DNA of 64,000 bases, taken from assembly GCA_009773395.1 (NCBI GenBank), contig WRPI01000002.1, forward strand, positions 234,413 through 298,412, read 5' to 3'. Within the stretch, counting starts at the first letter, position 1; every line of letters begins with the position of its first letter. Shown in pieces: positions 1-8,837 of the stretch. Position numbers and translations under genes: made by a program. The notes beneath the pieces are model-generated. The model had not been told where the DNA came from. It was given only the letters and a program-made list of their open reading frames with translations, and searched no databases. The DNA is from Hyphomonadaceae bacterium (lineage in GTDB: Bacteria; Pseudomonadota; Alphaproteobacteria; Caulobacterales; Aquidulcibacteraceae).

Positions 1-1023
1 TTGCAAACTCAATCTTTCAAGATGTTCAATGTTCTTTGCTGCTCCTATTAGGAATGCCTCAATTACAGTTATTGAGCGCTTCTTTAATTCCGGTGCATTA
101 TCAAGCGTACAGTTCACAACTCTAATTGTACGCAACAAGAGTTCCTTTTTGGCCGCGATCTCAGTTTCTGATATTTTCCGATTAGCTTTCATATATTTAT
201 TTAGAAACGACGACATTTTGCCATCATAGGTATCTTTTGCGTCAAAGAAGGCAAAGAACCGAAGCAAAATCTCTTGCCCCTTAAACCTTTTAAATAAAGC
301 ACTCTTCTTAACGAGGAGTTCTTTCCATTCAGGCGTGGATTCTAATTCCTTCAAAAGGTTATTGAATGGCCCAGAAAAAATGCAGTTTCGAATTTCTTGA
401 TTTGTTAATTTTAATCCGCCCGAATTCAGCCTGCTAAAAATAGTGAATAAATATTCCATGTGCCAATCGTTGGAAAAATCGCATCTCAAGATATTTAGAG
501 GAAGCGTAACATTTTCTATTCGAGAAAAAATCTTTCCAAGCTCAGTATCCGAAGGAGCATCTTTAAAAAGCTTGAGTTCAGTCCTTGCCAAAAGAGGGTC
601 TATCCCATCATATTCAGACAGTTTGACATTTGCTCTTTTGGCCACATTTATTTGGTTTGTTTTCGGCTTCTTTGTTTCAATTTCTGCACCATTTAAGAAC
701 GACATAACCGTATGAAGTCTTTGTAGGCCGTCAATCACGCTCCAGTTACCGCTTTTGATGTCCAGTGCCAAACATAGACTTGGAATTGGCAATTGTTTAT
801 TCAACGAGTCAATGAATAGAAGCCGTTGTTTTGGTTCCCAAACCGTATCTCTTTGAAAATGGGGATCAACTTCAAGTTGACCTTTTTCATACATCCGAAA
901 TAAATCTGCACAAGAACGAAGTTCGTTGTACGCGAATATATCCGCAGGCGGTAACTCGTTTGAATTATCAATTTCAAATAGTTCGTCTTCGCTTTTTTCA
1001 ACGACCTTTTCATCGAGCGCCAT
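1..1023 (-). CDS. DUF262 (GmrSD N-terminal-like) protein, 3' part cut by window edge
   Basis: An open frame of 341 codons runs from an ATG at 1023 to base 1 with no stop, so the C-terminus lies outside the window. The fold is recognisable as DUF262, the ParB-like nuclease/NTPase domain of the GmrS half of modification-dependent restriction enzymes. It has PHFQRDTVW near residues 54-62, the hallmark DGLQR at residues 98-102, and later FSRLNSGGLKLTNQEIRN, the usual second conserved block. DUF262 proteins occur alone or fused to a DUF1524 HNH domain; which applies here cannot be seen. Many members are linked to phage defence, but a stand-alone copy could do something else. The Shine-Dalgarno sequence is weak. 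The family call is firm and the role is inferred. Confidence 0.85.
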   Translation of the reverse strand, partial: MALDEKVVEKSEDELFEIDNSNELPPADIFAYNELRSCADLFRMYEKGQLEVDPHFQRDTVWEPKQRLLFIDSLNKQLPIPSLCLALDIKSGNWSVIDGLQRLHTVMSFLNGAEIETKKPKTNQINVAKRANVKLSEYDGIDPLLARTELKLFKDAPSDTELGKIFSRIENVTLPLNILRCDFSNDWHMEYLFTIFSRLNSGGLKLTNQEIRNCIFSGPFNNLLKELESTPEWKELLVKKSALFKRFKGQEILLRFFAFFDAKDTYDGKMSSFLNKYMKANRKISETEIAAKKELLLRTIRVVNCTLDNAPELKKRSITVIEAFLIGAAKNIEHLERLSLQ

Positions 1024-1169
1024 AGTTTTCACATTCTAACCAAAAAAATTCATATTGAAACGAAATCAAATAAAGCGCAAGTGTTGTGATTTTCTGGTAT
1101 CTGAATAGATAAAATTGCGTTCGAAATTTACGAAATTTGCGATGCAAAACTCATCCCGAAAAGGGCATT

Positions 1170-2099
1170 TCAATATGTCAATTTGATTTCAGCCAAACGT
1201 TGCTCCAAAAAGCCCTGCGCCGTAATAGGTGGATATTTGCTTTTACCGCAATCGGGCAGGGTTTCGATTAAATAATCAGGATTAAAGTGCAAGAAAAATG
1301 GCGTTGAAAAGCGGGCGAATTTTGCTCGTTCTGGGTCTGGGTTAATTACGCGGTGAATTGAAGAAGTTAGTTTATCATTGGTAAGGCGTGACAACATATC
1401 GCCGACATTGATCGCCAAGCACCCTTTTGGCGCAAATACATTTTGCCACACGCCTTGCTTATCCAGTAATTGAAGCCCAGGTTCATCTGCGCCCAAAAGC
1501 AAAGTAATTACGTTTATGTCGCCATGTGCGCCAGCACGTATTGCGCCAGGTTCAATGTCATGGGTAACTGGTGGATAATGCAAAAGCCGCAAAATGGAAT
1601 TGCCTTCATTGACTTTATCATCGAAGAAATTATCGCCCAATTTCAGGTGAATTGCCACAGCTTTAAGAATACGCCGCCCCAAATGGTCAAACGCGCCAAA
1701 CATCGCGTCAACATAAGTGGACCAATCATCAACTTCGGCCACATCAATATTTGGTGGCATAAGCTCGGCGTGGCGGTGGCCTTCGGGCAGGCCGCGACCA
1801 GCGTGCCAAAACTCTTTTAAGTCCGCGACTTTATGATCTTTCGCGGTTTCAATCCCAAATGGCGTATAGCCGCGTTTACCACCCGAACCCGCGATTTGGT
1901 ATTTGGTTTTGGTTTCCACTGGCAAAGCGAAAAACTGCTTGGCGCGCTCCAAAGTGCCGTCGATAATCGATTGATCAACCCCATGATCTGCGACAACGGC
2001 AAAGCCATAATTTTCAAACCACATACCCAATTGCTGGGCGAAGGCTTCGGGGCTTTCATCAAATGTTTTCATTGAAACTGGTGGAATAATTGAATCCAT
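1170..2099 (-). CDS. 2-oxoglutarate/Fe(II)-dependent dioxygenase, isopenicillin N synthase family
   Basis: A 309-residue cytoplasmic non-haem iron oxygenase. The N-terminal non-haem dioxygenase region (AQQLGMWFENYGFAVVADHGV) precedes the double-stranded beta-helix core. The iron ligands are visible as HGD in AGAHGDINVITLL and the distal His in SSIHRV, and the 2-oxoglutarate-binding Arg-x-Ser is in ARFSTPFF. Length fits the family. The frame stays open upstream to 2273, but that would overlap the divergent GST gene. The ATG at 2099 is preceded by GAGAG at good spacing and starts where homologues do, so it is preferred. The substrate cannot be told from sequence; the family covers antibiotic, hormone-like and amino-acid oxidations. 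Confidence 0.85.
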   Translation of the reverse strand: MDSIIPPVSMKTFDESPEAFAQQLGMWFENYGFAVVADHGVDQSIIDGTLERAKQFFALPVETKTKYQIAGSGGKRGYTPFGIETAKDHKVADLKEFWHAGRGLPEGHRHAELMPPNIDVAEVDDWSTYVDAMFGAFDHLGRRILKAVAIHLKLGDNFFDDKVNEGNSILRLLHYPPVTHDIEPGAIRAGAHGDINVITLLLGADEPGLQLLDKQGVWQNVFAPKGCLAINVGDMLSRLTNDKLTSSIHRVINPDPERAKFARFSTPFFLHFNPDYLIETLPDCGKSKYPPITAQGFLEQRLAEIKLTY

Positions 2100-2206
2100 A
2101 ATAATCTCTCGCAAAAATTCGAAAATATTTCTTGCTTTTAGCGTAGGTTTGCATTCAATAATAGCTATGCGGTGTTTTGTCGCATTTTTTGGGAAAGACG
2201 AGCGCG

Positions 2207-2944
2207 ATGACTGATAAACCGATTGAACTTTATATTTGGCCCACCCCCAATGCGTGGAAAGTTTCAATTGCACTTGAAGAAATGGAACTGCCCTATGTTG
2301 TTAAATATGTCCATATTGGCAAAGGCGAACAATTCACACCAGAATTTTTGAAAATCAGCCCCAATAACCGAATGCCTGCAATTATTGACCCTGAAGGTCC
2401 CGATGGTGCGCCAATTTCGGTGTTTGAATCTGGTGCTATTTTGCAATATTTGGCACGCAAATCTGGCAAATTTTACGGTAATAATGAGCGTGAACGAGTA
2501 GCAGTAGAAGAATGGCTTATGTGGCAAATGGGCGGGCTTGGGCCAATGTCGGGGCAAGCGTCGCACTTCCGCAATTACGCGCCTGCGTTGGTGGATGACC
2601 CAAAGCTCATCGAATATGGGCGCAATCGCTATTTCAACGAAACCAATCGGCTTTTTGGCGTGATGAATAAGCGCCTCGCCGAAGTTCCGTATCTCGCGGG
2701 CGACTATTCCATTGCCGATATGGCGTGTTTTCCATGGGTTCGCGCCTTTGAATTTATTGGCCAGGACCTTGATGATTTTCCAGTTCTAAAAGCATGGGTC
2801 GATAAATTATCGGCCCGCGAAGCAGTCGCACGCGGAATGGAAGTCGGCCGAGAAATGCGGGTTGATCAAACCAAATTAAGCGACGAGCAAAAAAAGGAAC
2901 AAGCAAAGGCGTTGTTTAACCAAAGTGCCAAGGATTTGAAATAA
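2207..2944 (+). CDS. Glutathione S-transferase, Nu-class/YfcG-like
   Basis: A 245-residue soluble glutathione transferase. The N-terminal thioredoxin-like domain contains TPNAWKVSIALEEM, the SPNNRMPAI cis-proline loop and the FESGAILQYLA glutathione gamma-Glu-binding helix. The alpha-helical C-terminal domain contains GDYSIADMACFPWV. The TPN start and SPNN...PAI spacing resemble the E. coli YfcG/YghU group, which act as disulfide-bond reductases rather than classical transferases. The ATG at 2207 follows a GGGAAAG ribosome site; an upstream in-frame ATG at 2177 lacks one. The gene is divergent from the dioxygenase, with a roughly 107-bp shared promoter region. Confidence 0.88.
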   Translation: MTDKPIELYIWPTPNAWKVSIALEEMELPYVVKYVHIGKGEQFTPEFLKISPNNRMPAIIDPEGPDGAPISVFESGAILQYLARKSGKFYGNNERERVAVEEWLMWQMGGLGPMSGQASHFRNYAPALVDDPKLIEYGRNRYFNETNRLFGVMNKRLAEVPYLAGDYSIADMACFPWVRAFEFIGQDLDDFPVLKAWVDKLSAREAVARGMEVGREMRVDQTKLSDEQKKEQAKALFNQSAKDLK

Positions 2945-2945
2945 A

Positions 2946-3254
2946 TCAATCCAATTTCGCCGCGAGTCTTGCAATCCAACCGCCATCATTGGCAGGCATT
3001 GCCCGCACCACTGTGCCATTTATTATGGCCTGTTTTAAGGTTTGCCCGACTGGCGCAAATAAAGTTGGTGTGCCTTCGCTTTGCGCAAAACCAAAATAAA
3101 ACCACACTTTACGTTCTTTTTTCCGACGTTCGGTTTCCAAGGCAATTATCACTTTGGCGCATGCTTCCAAAGGCTCAAGGTCGGACAAATCGACTTTCAA
3201 ATCAACTTTCTGATTTTGCGAGAGCAAGCTCAATGGTTCTTTGGTTTTGGTCAT
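2946..3254 (-). CDS. Small hypothetical protein, 102 aa
   Basis: A 102-residue soluble protein with no domain I recognise. It has a charged N-terminal half (LSDLEPLEACAKVIIALETERRKKERK) and a C-terminal part resembling a short mixed alpha/beta domain (KVWFYFGFAQSEGTPTLFAPVGQTLKQAIINGTVVRA). It is convergent with the GST gene, with one base between the stops. Codon use matches neighbouring genes and there is no competing frame, which supports real coding, but no function can be assigned. Confidence 0.55.
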   Translation of the reverse strand: MTKTKEPLSLLSQNQKVDLKVDLSDLEPLEACAKVIIALETERRKKERKVWFYFGFAQSEGTPTLFAPVGQTLKQAIINGTVVRAMPANDGGWIARLAAKLD

Positions 3255-3521
3255 GACCGCTATAATCGGGCAATTTCGTCAATAATTCGTCAATCTATGT
3301 GAAGAATGTCAGAATTAGTATTAGTGGGGCGTTAAAGCCGGCGCAGTGATTCACCAGATGTTTACTGAAAACCTCTGCAATTTCATAGATTCTAAAGGTT
3401 TTGGGAAGGATTGAGTAACCATCACAGGTAACAATGGCGATAAGTGACCTGAAAGGCCACGCAAACACTAAATACAAGTTTTGGAAAAACCGAAACAAAT
3501 GGTGGTAAAAGGAAAGATACG

Positions 3522-3776
3522 ATGTCCGTAGCATATTTGGCGAAACCAGAAGCAGTCGATAGTTTCGACTTATTCAACCAAGCCTTGTCATTTTCAACCG
3601 GCAATGGTGCCGAGCTTGATTTGGTAGAAGCTCATAAGTTCTTTAATTTAGCAGCGCTTAATGGCAATCAAGAAGCCAAATTACGCCGCCGCGAGCTTTC
3701 AGAAATTATGACCGAAAACCAGATTTCAGCAGCTCAAAGAGCCGCCCGTGATTGGTTGAACCGCGCTTCTAACTAG
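3522..3776 (+). CDS. Sel1-like repeat protein, 84 aa
   Basis: An 84-residue protein carrying one Sel1-type (TPR-like) helical hairpin, seen as ALSFSTGNGAELDLVEAHKFFNLAALNGNQEAKLRRREL. Short proteins of this form are widespread in alphaproteobacteria; the repeat mediates protein-protein contacts and no enzymatic residues are expected. The ATG at 3522 follows AAAGGAAAG at good spacing. It is a single transcription unit: about 270 bp of untranslated sequence precede it and a strong hairpin follows the stop. The cellular partner is unknown. Confidence 0.75.
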   Translation: MSVAYLAKPEAVDSFDLFNQALSFSTGNGAELDLVEAHKFFNLAALNGNQEAKLRRRELSEIMTENQISAAQRAARDWLNRASN

Positions 3777-3788
3777 TGAGTTTATGAC

Positions 3789-3832
3789 CAAAATGTCGCA
3801 GTTGCCGCCTTCGCAACAGGTTTGACATTTTG
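3789..3832 (+). terminator. Long hairpin after the Sel1-like gene
   Basis: CAAAATGTC (3789-3797) pairs with GACATTTTG (3824-3832), and inside it GTTGC (3801-3805) pairs with GCAAC (3813-3817). It begins 13 bases after the Sel1-like stop. The descending arm ends in four T residues, so it is probably a transcription terminator. Another RNA structure role is possible because the run of T is short. Confidence 0.5.
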
Positions 3833-3934
3833 AACGCATTTGGCCATGTTATTTTGGCCTGCGGAATTCCAGATTTTGGCCGAAAAATCACTTCCTTTGG
3901 CATTTTGATAACAAAACCCAAAGGTCAAGTGGTG

Positions 3935-4945
3935 ATGAAGGCAATTGAAGAACGCACTGGCGTAACTTCCCAAATATTTCACAATGAAATCCGCCCCCAG
4001 GCGCTGCCAATTGTTATGCGCGGCCTTGTAAAAAATTGGCCGGCAGTTAAAGCCGCCTTGCAAGGTCCACATGAGTGCGCCGATTATATTGCGGATTTCG
4101 CGACCGATAAACCACAAAAAATCGGGGTTGGCCCACCAGAAATCAATGGGCTTTTCCATTATGATGAAGATTTACGCGGCCTCAATTTTGGTTGGGGCCA
4201 AGAAAGCGTTACTAATTATTTCGACAGATTAATCGCCGAATTTGATAAAGCAGAGCCTTCGTCAATGGCAATGCAAGCCCTACCAGTGGACGAAGAACTG
4301 CTTGGCTTTGAGGAACAAAACCCGAGGCCATTCGCGCCAAGCCACGCAACGCCATATATGTGGATTGGTAATTCGCTTAAAGTTGCGACCCATAGTGATG
4401 CTTATGAGAACATAGCTTGCGTCATTTCTGGCTGCCGCCGCTTTACGATTTTTCCACCCGAACAAATTGGCAATTTATACATGGGGCCATTGCATTTCAC
4501 GCCCGCGGGCACGCCAATAAGCATGGTGCATTTAACTGCCCCAGATTATGAAAAATTCCCCAATTTCGCTAAAGCGATGGAAACTGCGCAATTTGTTGAT
4601 TTAATGCCGGGCGATGCGCTTTATTTGCCATATCAATGGTATCACCACGTAGAATCGAAAACCAAATTCAATATTTTGCTTAATTATTGGTGGAGCGATG
4701 CCCGCAAAGATATTGGCTCACCTTGGAACGCATTGATGCAGAACATGCTTTCAATAGGCCATATGCCGCCCGAACAAAGAATTATTTGGCGATCAATTTT
4801 TGATCATTTTGTTTTCCAATTGAATGGAGATCCTTGGGCGCATATTCCGCCACACGCCCGCGGGCCATTGGCGCATGTAAACGCCGAAGATGTCGCCAAA
4901 GTGCAACAATATATTATTGAGAAATTGCAAAATCGAACCGCATAA
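3935..4945 (+). CDS. JmjC/cupin_8-like Fe(II) oxygenase, first of a tandem pair
   Basis: A 336-residue cupin-like protein of the JmjC-type class. The N-terminal block (LPIVMRGLVKNWPAVKAA) is the usual 'replace with a chosen shrine' entry to the fold. The iron-binding motif is HSD at residues 153-155, with a distal His in YHHV (residues 237-238), followed by FNILLNYWW. Homologues often sit near TonB receptors and tryptophan halogenases in Caulobacterales; their substrates are unproven and protein hydroxylation is the common guess. The frame is open upstream to 3830, but the ATG at 3935 matches the start of its paralogue (MKAIEER versus MKPIEER). Its stop overlaps the next start (TAATG). Confidence 0.85.
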   Translation: MKAIEERTGVTSQIFHNEIRPQALPIVMRGLVKNWPAVKAALQGPHECADYIADFATDKPQKIGVGPPEINGLFHYDEDLRGLNFGWGQESVTNYFDRLIAEFDKAEPSSMAMQALPVDEELLGFEEQNPRPFAPSHATPYMWIGNSLKVATHSDAYENIACVISGCRRFTIFPPEQIGNLYMGPLHFTPAGTPISMVHLTAPDYEKFPNFAKAMETAQFVDLMPGDALYLPYQWYHHVESKTKFNILLNYWWSDARKDIGSPWNALMQNMLSIGHMPPEQRIIWRSIFDHFVFQLNGDPWAHIPPHARGPLAHVNAEDVAKVQQYIIEKLQNRTA

Positions 4946-5952
4946 TGAAACCAATTGAAGAACGCGAGAATTTAGCTGACGAAGAATTTTTGACCGAAAT
5001 TCGCGGCCAAACTAAGCCCGTGGTTCTTCGTGGTTTGGTGAAAGATTGGCCCGTTGTAAAAGCGGCTCGCATAAGCTCTCAAGCTTGCGCAGCATATATA
5101 AGCCGTTTTGCTGGGCCTGAACAACATAAAATCGGGGTTGCGCCTTTCGAGGCGCGCGGATTGCTTCACTATAATAAAGACCTAACCGGCTTGAGTTTCG
5201 AATGGGAACACGCTGATGTCGCCAATTTCCTACAAGTTTTGCTTGATGAGGGCGATTTTGACAATCCGCGCGGCTTGGCGTTGCAGGCCCTTCGCGTAGC
5301 AAGTTCGCTTTTGGGGTTTGAAGATGCCAATCCAAGGCCAAGTTTTGCGCCACCCCATGCAAACGCGCATATGTGGATTGGCAATGCGCTAAAAATTGCC
5401 ACTCATAGTGATACTGTTGAAAATATCGCTTGCGTAGTTGCCGGAAAACGGCGCTTTACAATTTTCCCACCTGATCAAATTTCAAACCTTTACATTGGCC
5501 CATTGCATTTCACACCAGCCGGTACTCCCGTAAGCATGGTGCATTTAACCGAACCCGATTTTGAAAAATATCCAAAATTTGCGCAGGCACTTGAGCACGC
5601 TCAATATGTGGATTTATATCCAGGCGACGCTATCTATTTGCCTTTTCGATGGTATCATCACGTTGAAGCAATTGAAAAATTCAATATATTGCTAAATTAT
5701 TGGTGGACAGATGCGCGCCCCAGTATAGGCTCGGCAAATACTGCGCTCAATCACGCGCTTTATTCAATTGGCAATATGCCGCCAGAACAACGAGATGCTT
5801 GGCGCGAAGTATTTGACCATTTCGTCTTTCACAAATATGGCGACCCTTGGGCGCATATTCCAGAACACGCCAGAGGCGCACTTGCCAATGTGCGAGATGA
5901 AGACATTGCGGGTATTCGTGAAGGCCTGATTGAGCAGATTAAGAAGGGTTAG
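4945..5952 (+). CDS. JmjC/cupin_8-like Fe(II) oxygenase, second of a tandem pair
   Basis: A 335-residue paralogue of the preceding gene, aligned along its whole length. Shared blocks are MxPIEER at the start, LRGLVKDWPVVKAA, ANAHMWIGNALKIATHSD, YIGPLHFTPAGTPVSMVHLT, YHHVE and FNILLNYWW. The putative iron ligands are kept: HSD beginning at residue 154 and His in YHHV at 238. The start overlaps the upstream stop by one base, so the two are almost certainly translated together. The divergence between them is far beyond sequencing or assembly duplication, which suggests distinct substrates or a heteromeric enzyme. It ends convergently, overlapping pgeF by four bases. Confidence 0.85.
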   Translation: MKPIEERENLADEEFLTEIRGQTKPVVLRGLVKDWPVVKAARISSQACAAYISRFAGPEQHKIGVAPFEARGLLHYNKDLTGLSFEWEHADVANFLQVLLDEGDFDNPRGLALQALRVASSLLGFEDANPRPSFAPPHANAHMWIGNALKIATHSDTVENIACVVAGKRRFTIFPPDQISNLYIGPLHFTPAGTPVSMVHLTEPDFEKYPKFAQALEHAQYVDLYPGDAIYLPFRWYHHVEAIEKFNILLNYWWTDARPSIGSANTALNHALYSIGNMPPEQRDAWREVFDHFVFHKYGDPWAHIPEHARGALANVRDEDIAGIREGLIEQIKKG

Positions 5953-6734
5953 GTTTTCAGCGCAATCACGCTTATATTCCTACCATAATCTGGTTCACCC
6001 AAAATGGTGCGGCGGCGGTTGGAGAAATAATCCTTTTCCATTGCACAAGTGTCATGCGGCAAAATATCGATTTGGCTAATGCCTGCGTTTGATAGCCGCA
6101 TGGCGCAATAGGCTTTTAAGTCAAATGTATATTTATCAGGGGCATGCGCTTCAGTGAAAAACTGCGAATTTTCGCCATCTGCTGCCAGAAACTTATCGCG
6201 ATATTCAACACCAACTTCATATGAGGATTGCGCAATGCAAGGGCCAATTGCTGCTTTGATGCTTTCCCTTTGCGCGCCATGTTTGACCATTAAATCAATG
6301 GTTGTTTCGATCACCCCATAAAGCGCGCCTTGCCAGCCGGCATGGGCCGCGCCAATAACGCTATGAACGCTGTCAACGAACAAAATCGGGGCGCAATCGG
6401 CGGTTAAAATTGCCAATGCAAGGCCGTTGGTTTTGGTGACCAAGGCATCAACTTTCGGGCTCTCGCTTGTGAAAGGTGCGTCAATATATTGCGCAAGCGC
6501 CGAATGGATTTGGTATGGGTTGACAAGATGTCTATGTGCAACGCCAATATTTGCCGCAACTTTCGCTCGATTTTGAGCGACATTTAGAGGTTCATCATTT
6601 GAGCCAAAGCCGCAATTGAGCGAAGAATAAATGCCACTCGAAGTTCCGCCTTTGCGACCAAAAAACCCATGCGATATTGCGCTTTCTTTGGACAAAAGTG
6701 ACGAAATTGAAGGTGATAATATTGCATCAGACAT
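5949..6734 (-). CDS. pgeF: Peptidoglycan editing factor PgeF (YfiH/laccase-domain)
   Basis: A 261-residue protein of the YfiH family (Pfam Cu-oxidase_4). The metal ligands characteristic of the family are seen as His in NPYQIHS, Cys in TADCAPI and His in AAHAGWQG, and the family signature AAIGPCIAQSSYEVG follows. E. coli PgeF hydrolyses mis-incorporated amino acids from peptidoglycan precursors; older annotations call it polyphenol oxidase. The ATG at 6734 overlaps the stop of midA (TGATG); a GTG one codon earlier is possible. It is the last gene of lgt-midA-pgeF, an order common in alphaproteobacteria. Confidence 0.92.
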   Translation of the reverse strand: MSDAILSPSISSLLSKESAISHGFFGRKGGTSSGIYSSLNCGFGSNDEPLNVAQNRAKVAANIGVAHRHLVNPYQIHSALAQYIDAPFTSESPKVDALVTKTNGLALAILTADCAPILFVDSVHSVIGAAHAGWQGALYGVIETTIDLMVKHGAQRESIKAAIGPCIAQSSYEVGVEYRDKFLAADGENSQFFTEAHAPDKYTFDLKAYCAMRLSNAGISQIDILPHDTCAMEKDYFSNRRRTILGEPDYGRNISVIALKT

Positions 6735-7783
6735 CACAGAACTTTCGTGAATTTTAGAACTATCGCCTTAAATAAATCACCCATTTGGTCATGGTCAATT
6801 AGGCGTGACAAATCATTTTTAATTTCGTTTTCTCGCGCTGGATTGGCGGTGCAAAGTGCTTGCGCGCGAACCTCGACGCCCATTTCAAGCAAGAATTCGC
6901 GCTGGGTTTTGGGGCCAATTATTTCAATTTGTTGTTCCAGCGCCGTTTCGGCAATGACCGCAAAATCGACATGCGCGGTTAAATCGGCTTCACCAATATG
7001 CGATAAAGGCCAGACTTTTTCATGCTTGTGCAGCGCTTGCAAGCTATCTCCAGTTTCACCTTTAAAATAACCATAATCAATAAAAAGCGCCATTCCATTG
7101 TTTGCCCTAAGCGCTTTGGAAATTGCTTCAATTATGGCTGGCAGTGCTGTTGCAATCTCAACTATTGTTCCAACTTGTGCTTCTACATCGACTGGCTTTG
7201 GTGGATTTTGAGTTGCATCGGCAAATTTGAAATTCAAACGATCATTTTCATCAATAATGACCTGCCACTCATGCCAACCTGTATCAGTTTTGATAAATTG
7301 CTTTATCGGCAAACAATCCAAAAACTCATTGGCAATAAGTATGAAGGGCGCTTCACCGAGTAAAGCCGCTTCTATGCCGTCAAACCATTGGCAATCAAAA
7401 CCCTTGACCACTTCGGCCTGCATCGCTCTAAAATGTGGGTTGGTTTCAACCATTTTCAGGCTAAGACCTGCACAAAGCTGCGGATTTTTTTCCAAAACCC
7501 TCAGCACATCTTTCATCAACGTGCCGCGCCCAGGGCCAAGTTCAATTAAGTGAAATGCAGTCGGTTCACCCAATTCATACCAATTACTTGTGACCCAAAC
7601 CCCAATCATCTCACCAAACATTTGGCTAATTTCGGGTGCTGTGATGAAATCGCCTTTGGCACCAATTGGCGCACGCGTGGTGTAATAGCCGAATTGTGGG
7701 TCATAAAGGCAAATCGTCATAAACCCATCCACCCCAATTGGGCCAGTGGATTTTATGAGGTTCTTTATTTTAGTTTCTAGCAA
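6734..7783 (-). CDS. MidA/NDUFAF7-family SAM-dependent methyltransferase
   Basis: A 349-residue class I methyltransferase of COG1565. The start (MLETKIKNLIKSTGPIGVDGFMTICLYDPQFGYY) and the GDFITAPEISQMFGEMIGVWV block are diagnostic of the family. The SAM-binding glycine loop is IELGPGRGTLMKDVLR, and ANEFLDCLPIKQF follows as in NDUFAF7. Mitochondrial NDUFAF7 methylates an Arg of complex I subunit NDUFS2; whether the bacterial protein does the same is inference. It overlaps pgeF at its 3' end and starts one base after the lgt stop, so the three genes form one operon. Confidence 0.9.
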   Translation of the reverse strand: MLETKIKNLIKSTGPIGVDGFMTICLYDPQFGYYTTRAPIGAKGDFITAPEISQMFGEMIGVWVTSNWYELGEPTAFHLIELGPGRGTLMKDVLRVLEKNPQLCAGLSLKMVETNPHFRAMQAEVVKGFDCQWFDGIEAALLGEAPFILIANEFLDCLPIKQFIKTDTGWHEWQVIIDENDRLNFKFADATQNPPKPVDVEAQVGTIVEIATALPAIIEAISKALRANNGMALFIDYGYFKGETGDSLQALHKHEKVWPLSHIGEADLTAHVDFAVIAETALEQQIEIIGPKTQREFLLEMGVEVRAQALCTANPARENEIKNDLSRLIDHDQMGDLFKAIVLKFTKVL

Positions 7784-7784
7784 A

Positions 7785-8630
7785 TTACTTCGGTTTCGAG
7801 CTTCTTAGGCTATAAATCAAAAATCCAATTCCCAATGCCAACAATGGTATCGAATATAACATGCCGCGAGTTAGCCCCAAAATCAAACTTGCATCGGGTT
7901 CGCGCAGGTTTTCGAGGCCAATTCGCGCCAATGCATATAGACTTATGAACAAACCCGCCGTAAGCCCAGGCCGCTTGAGGCTTTGTAATTTATAAACCGC
8001 AAACCACAATACGCCAAAAAGCAAGAATCCTTCGCACATGGCCTCGTATAACTGGCTGGGGTGGCGCGGCAGTGCAGGCTTGTCTTTTGCAAAAATAATC
8101 GCCCATGGCACATCGCTTGCGCGCCCCCATAATTCTTGATTGATAAAATTTGTCACCCGCACCAAGCCAATCCCAAGCGGAGAGGCAAGGGCGACTGCGT
8201 CAGCGAGGCTAATGAGCGGCACTTTTTTGCTTAGGGAAACGCCAATGACCGCCAAAAACACACCAGCGATGCCGCCATGAAAAGACATTCCGCCTTCCCA
8301 AGTCCGCAAAATTGACAAAGGCTCGGCGAACATCTGCGGCGCATAAAGAAATGCATAACCAAGCCTGCCACCAATTAAAATGCCCAAAGTTGCATAAAAA
8401 ACAAAATCATCAATATTTTCGGCATTAAAGGGTGCACTCTGGGTTGCCCATAATTTGGTAGATTTGGAAAGTTTCGCCAAAATATACCAAGCGATAATAA
8501 TGCCCGCAATATAAGCCAGTGCATACCATCTTATTGCAAACGGCCCCAAGCCTTGCCCAAATATTTGGAAAGCAGAAATTTCAATTGCGTTGGGGCTTAT
8601 ATTGGGGAAGGGGATTGCTATATCAAACAT
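7785..8630 (-). CDS. lgt: Prolipoprotein diacylglyceryl transferase Lgt
   Basis: A 281-residue inner-membrane enzyme that transfers diacylglyceryl from phosphatidylglycerol to the lipobox Cys of prolipoproteins, the first step of lipoprotein maturation. It shows the HGGIAG segment after the second membrane helix, the signature GLVRVTNFINQELWGR (normally G-R-x-GNF-x-N-x-E-x-x-G), and a late ENLREPD loop. Six to seven hydrophobic segments are visible. Its likely clients include the lipoproteins at 20647 and 59058. It is the first gene of the lgt-midA-pgeF operon and divergent from ubiK. Confidence 0.95.
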   Translation of the reverse strand: MFDIAIPFPNISPNAIEISAFQIFGQGLGPFAIRWYALAYIAGIIIAWYILAKLSKSTKLWATQSAPFNAENIDDFVFYATLGILIGGRLGYAFLYAPQMFAEPLSILRTWEGGMSFHGGIAGVFLAVIGVSLSKKVPLISLADAVALASPLGIGLVRVTNFINQELWGRASDVPWAIIFAKDKPALPRHPSQLYEAMCEGFLLFGVLWFAVYKLQSLKRPGLTAGLFISLYALARIGLENLREPDASLILGLTRGMLYSIPLLALGIGFLIYSLRSSKPK

Positions 8631-8837
8631 ATTTCCTGACTATTATGGCTTGAGATTTTTTGCAACTAAGTTCGCATTGTTTTTTTGTTCCGAGCCTTGA
8701 AATTAACCATATAAGTATTTGAAACTTCAACTCTTGCGGCCTTGCTGCCAATTTTATTAATAAAACATTGCAGTTTTAGACCGAATTTGCGGCACAAAAT
8801 TGTGGATTTTTTGAATTTTTTGTGATAGACAGCACGC

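Noticed and set aside
3935-5952. Cupin gene pair as assembly duplication
   Set aside because: The two genes differ at many codons and amino acids, so they are true paralogues.
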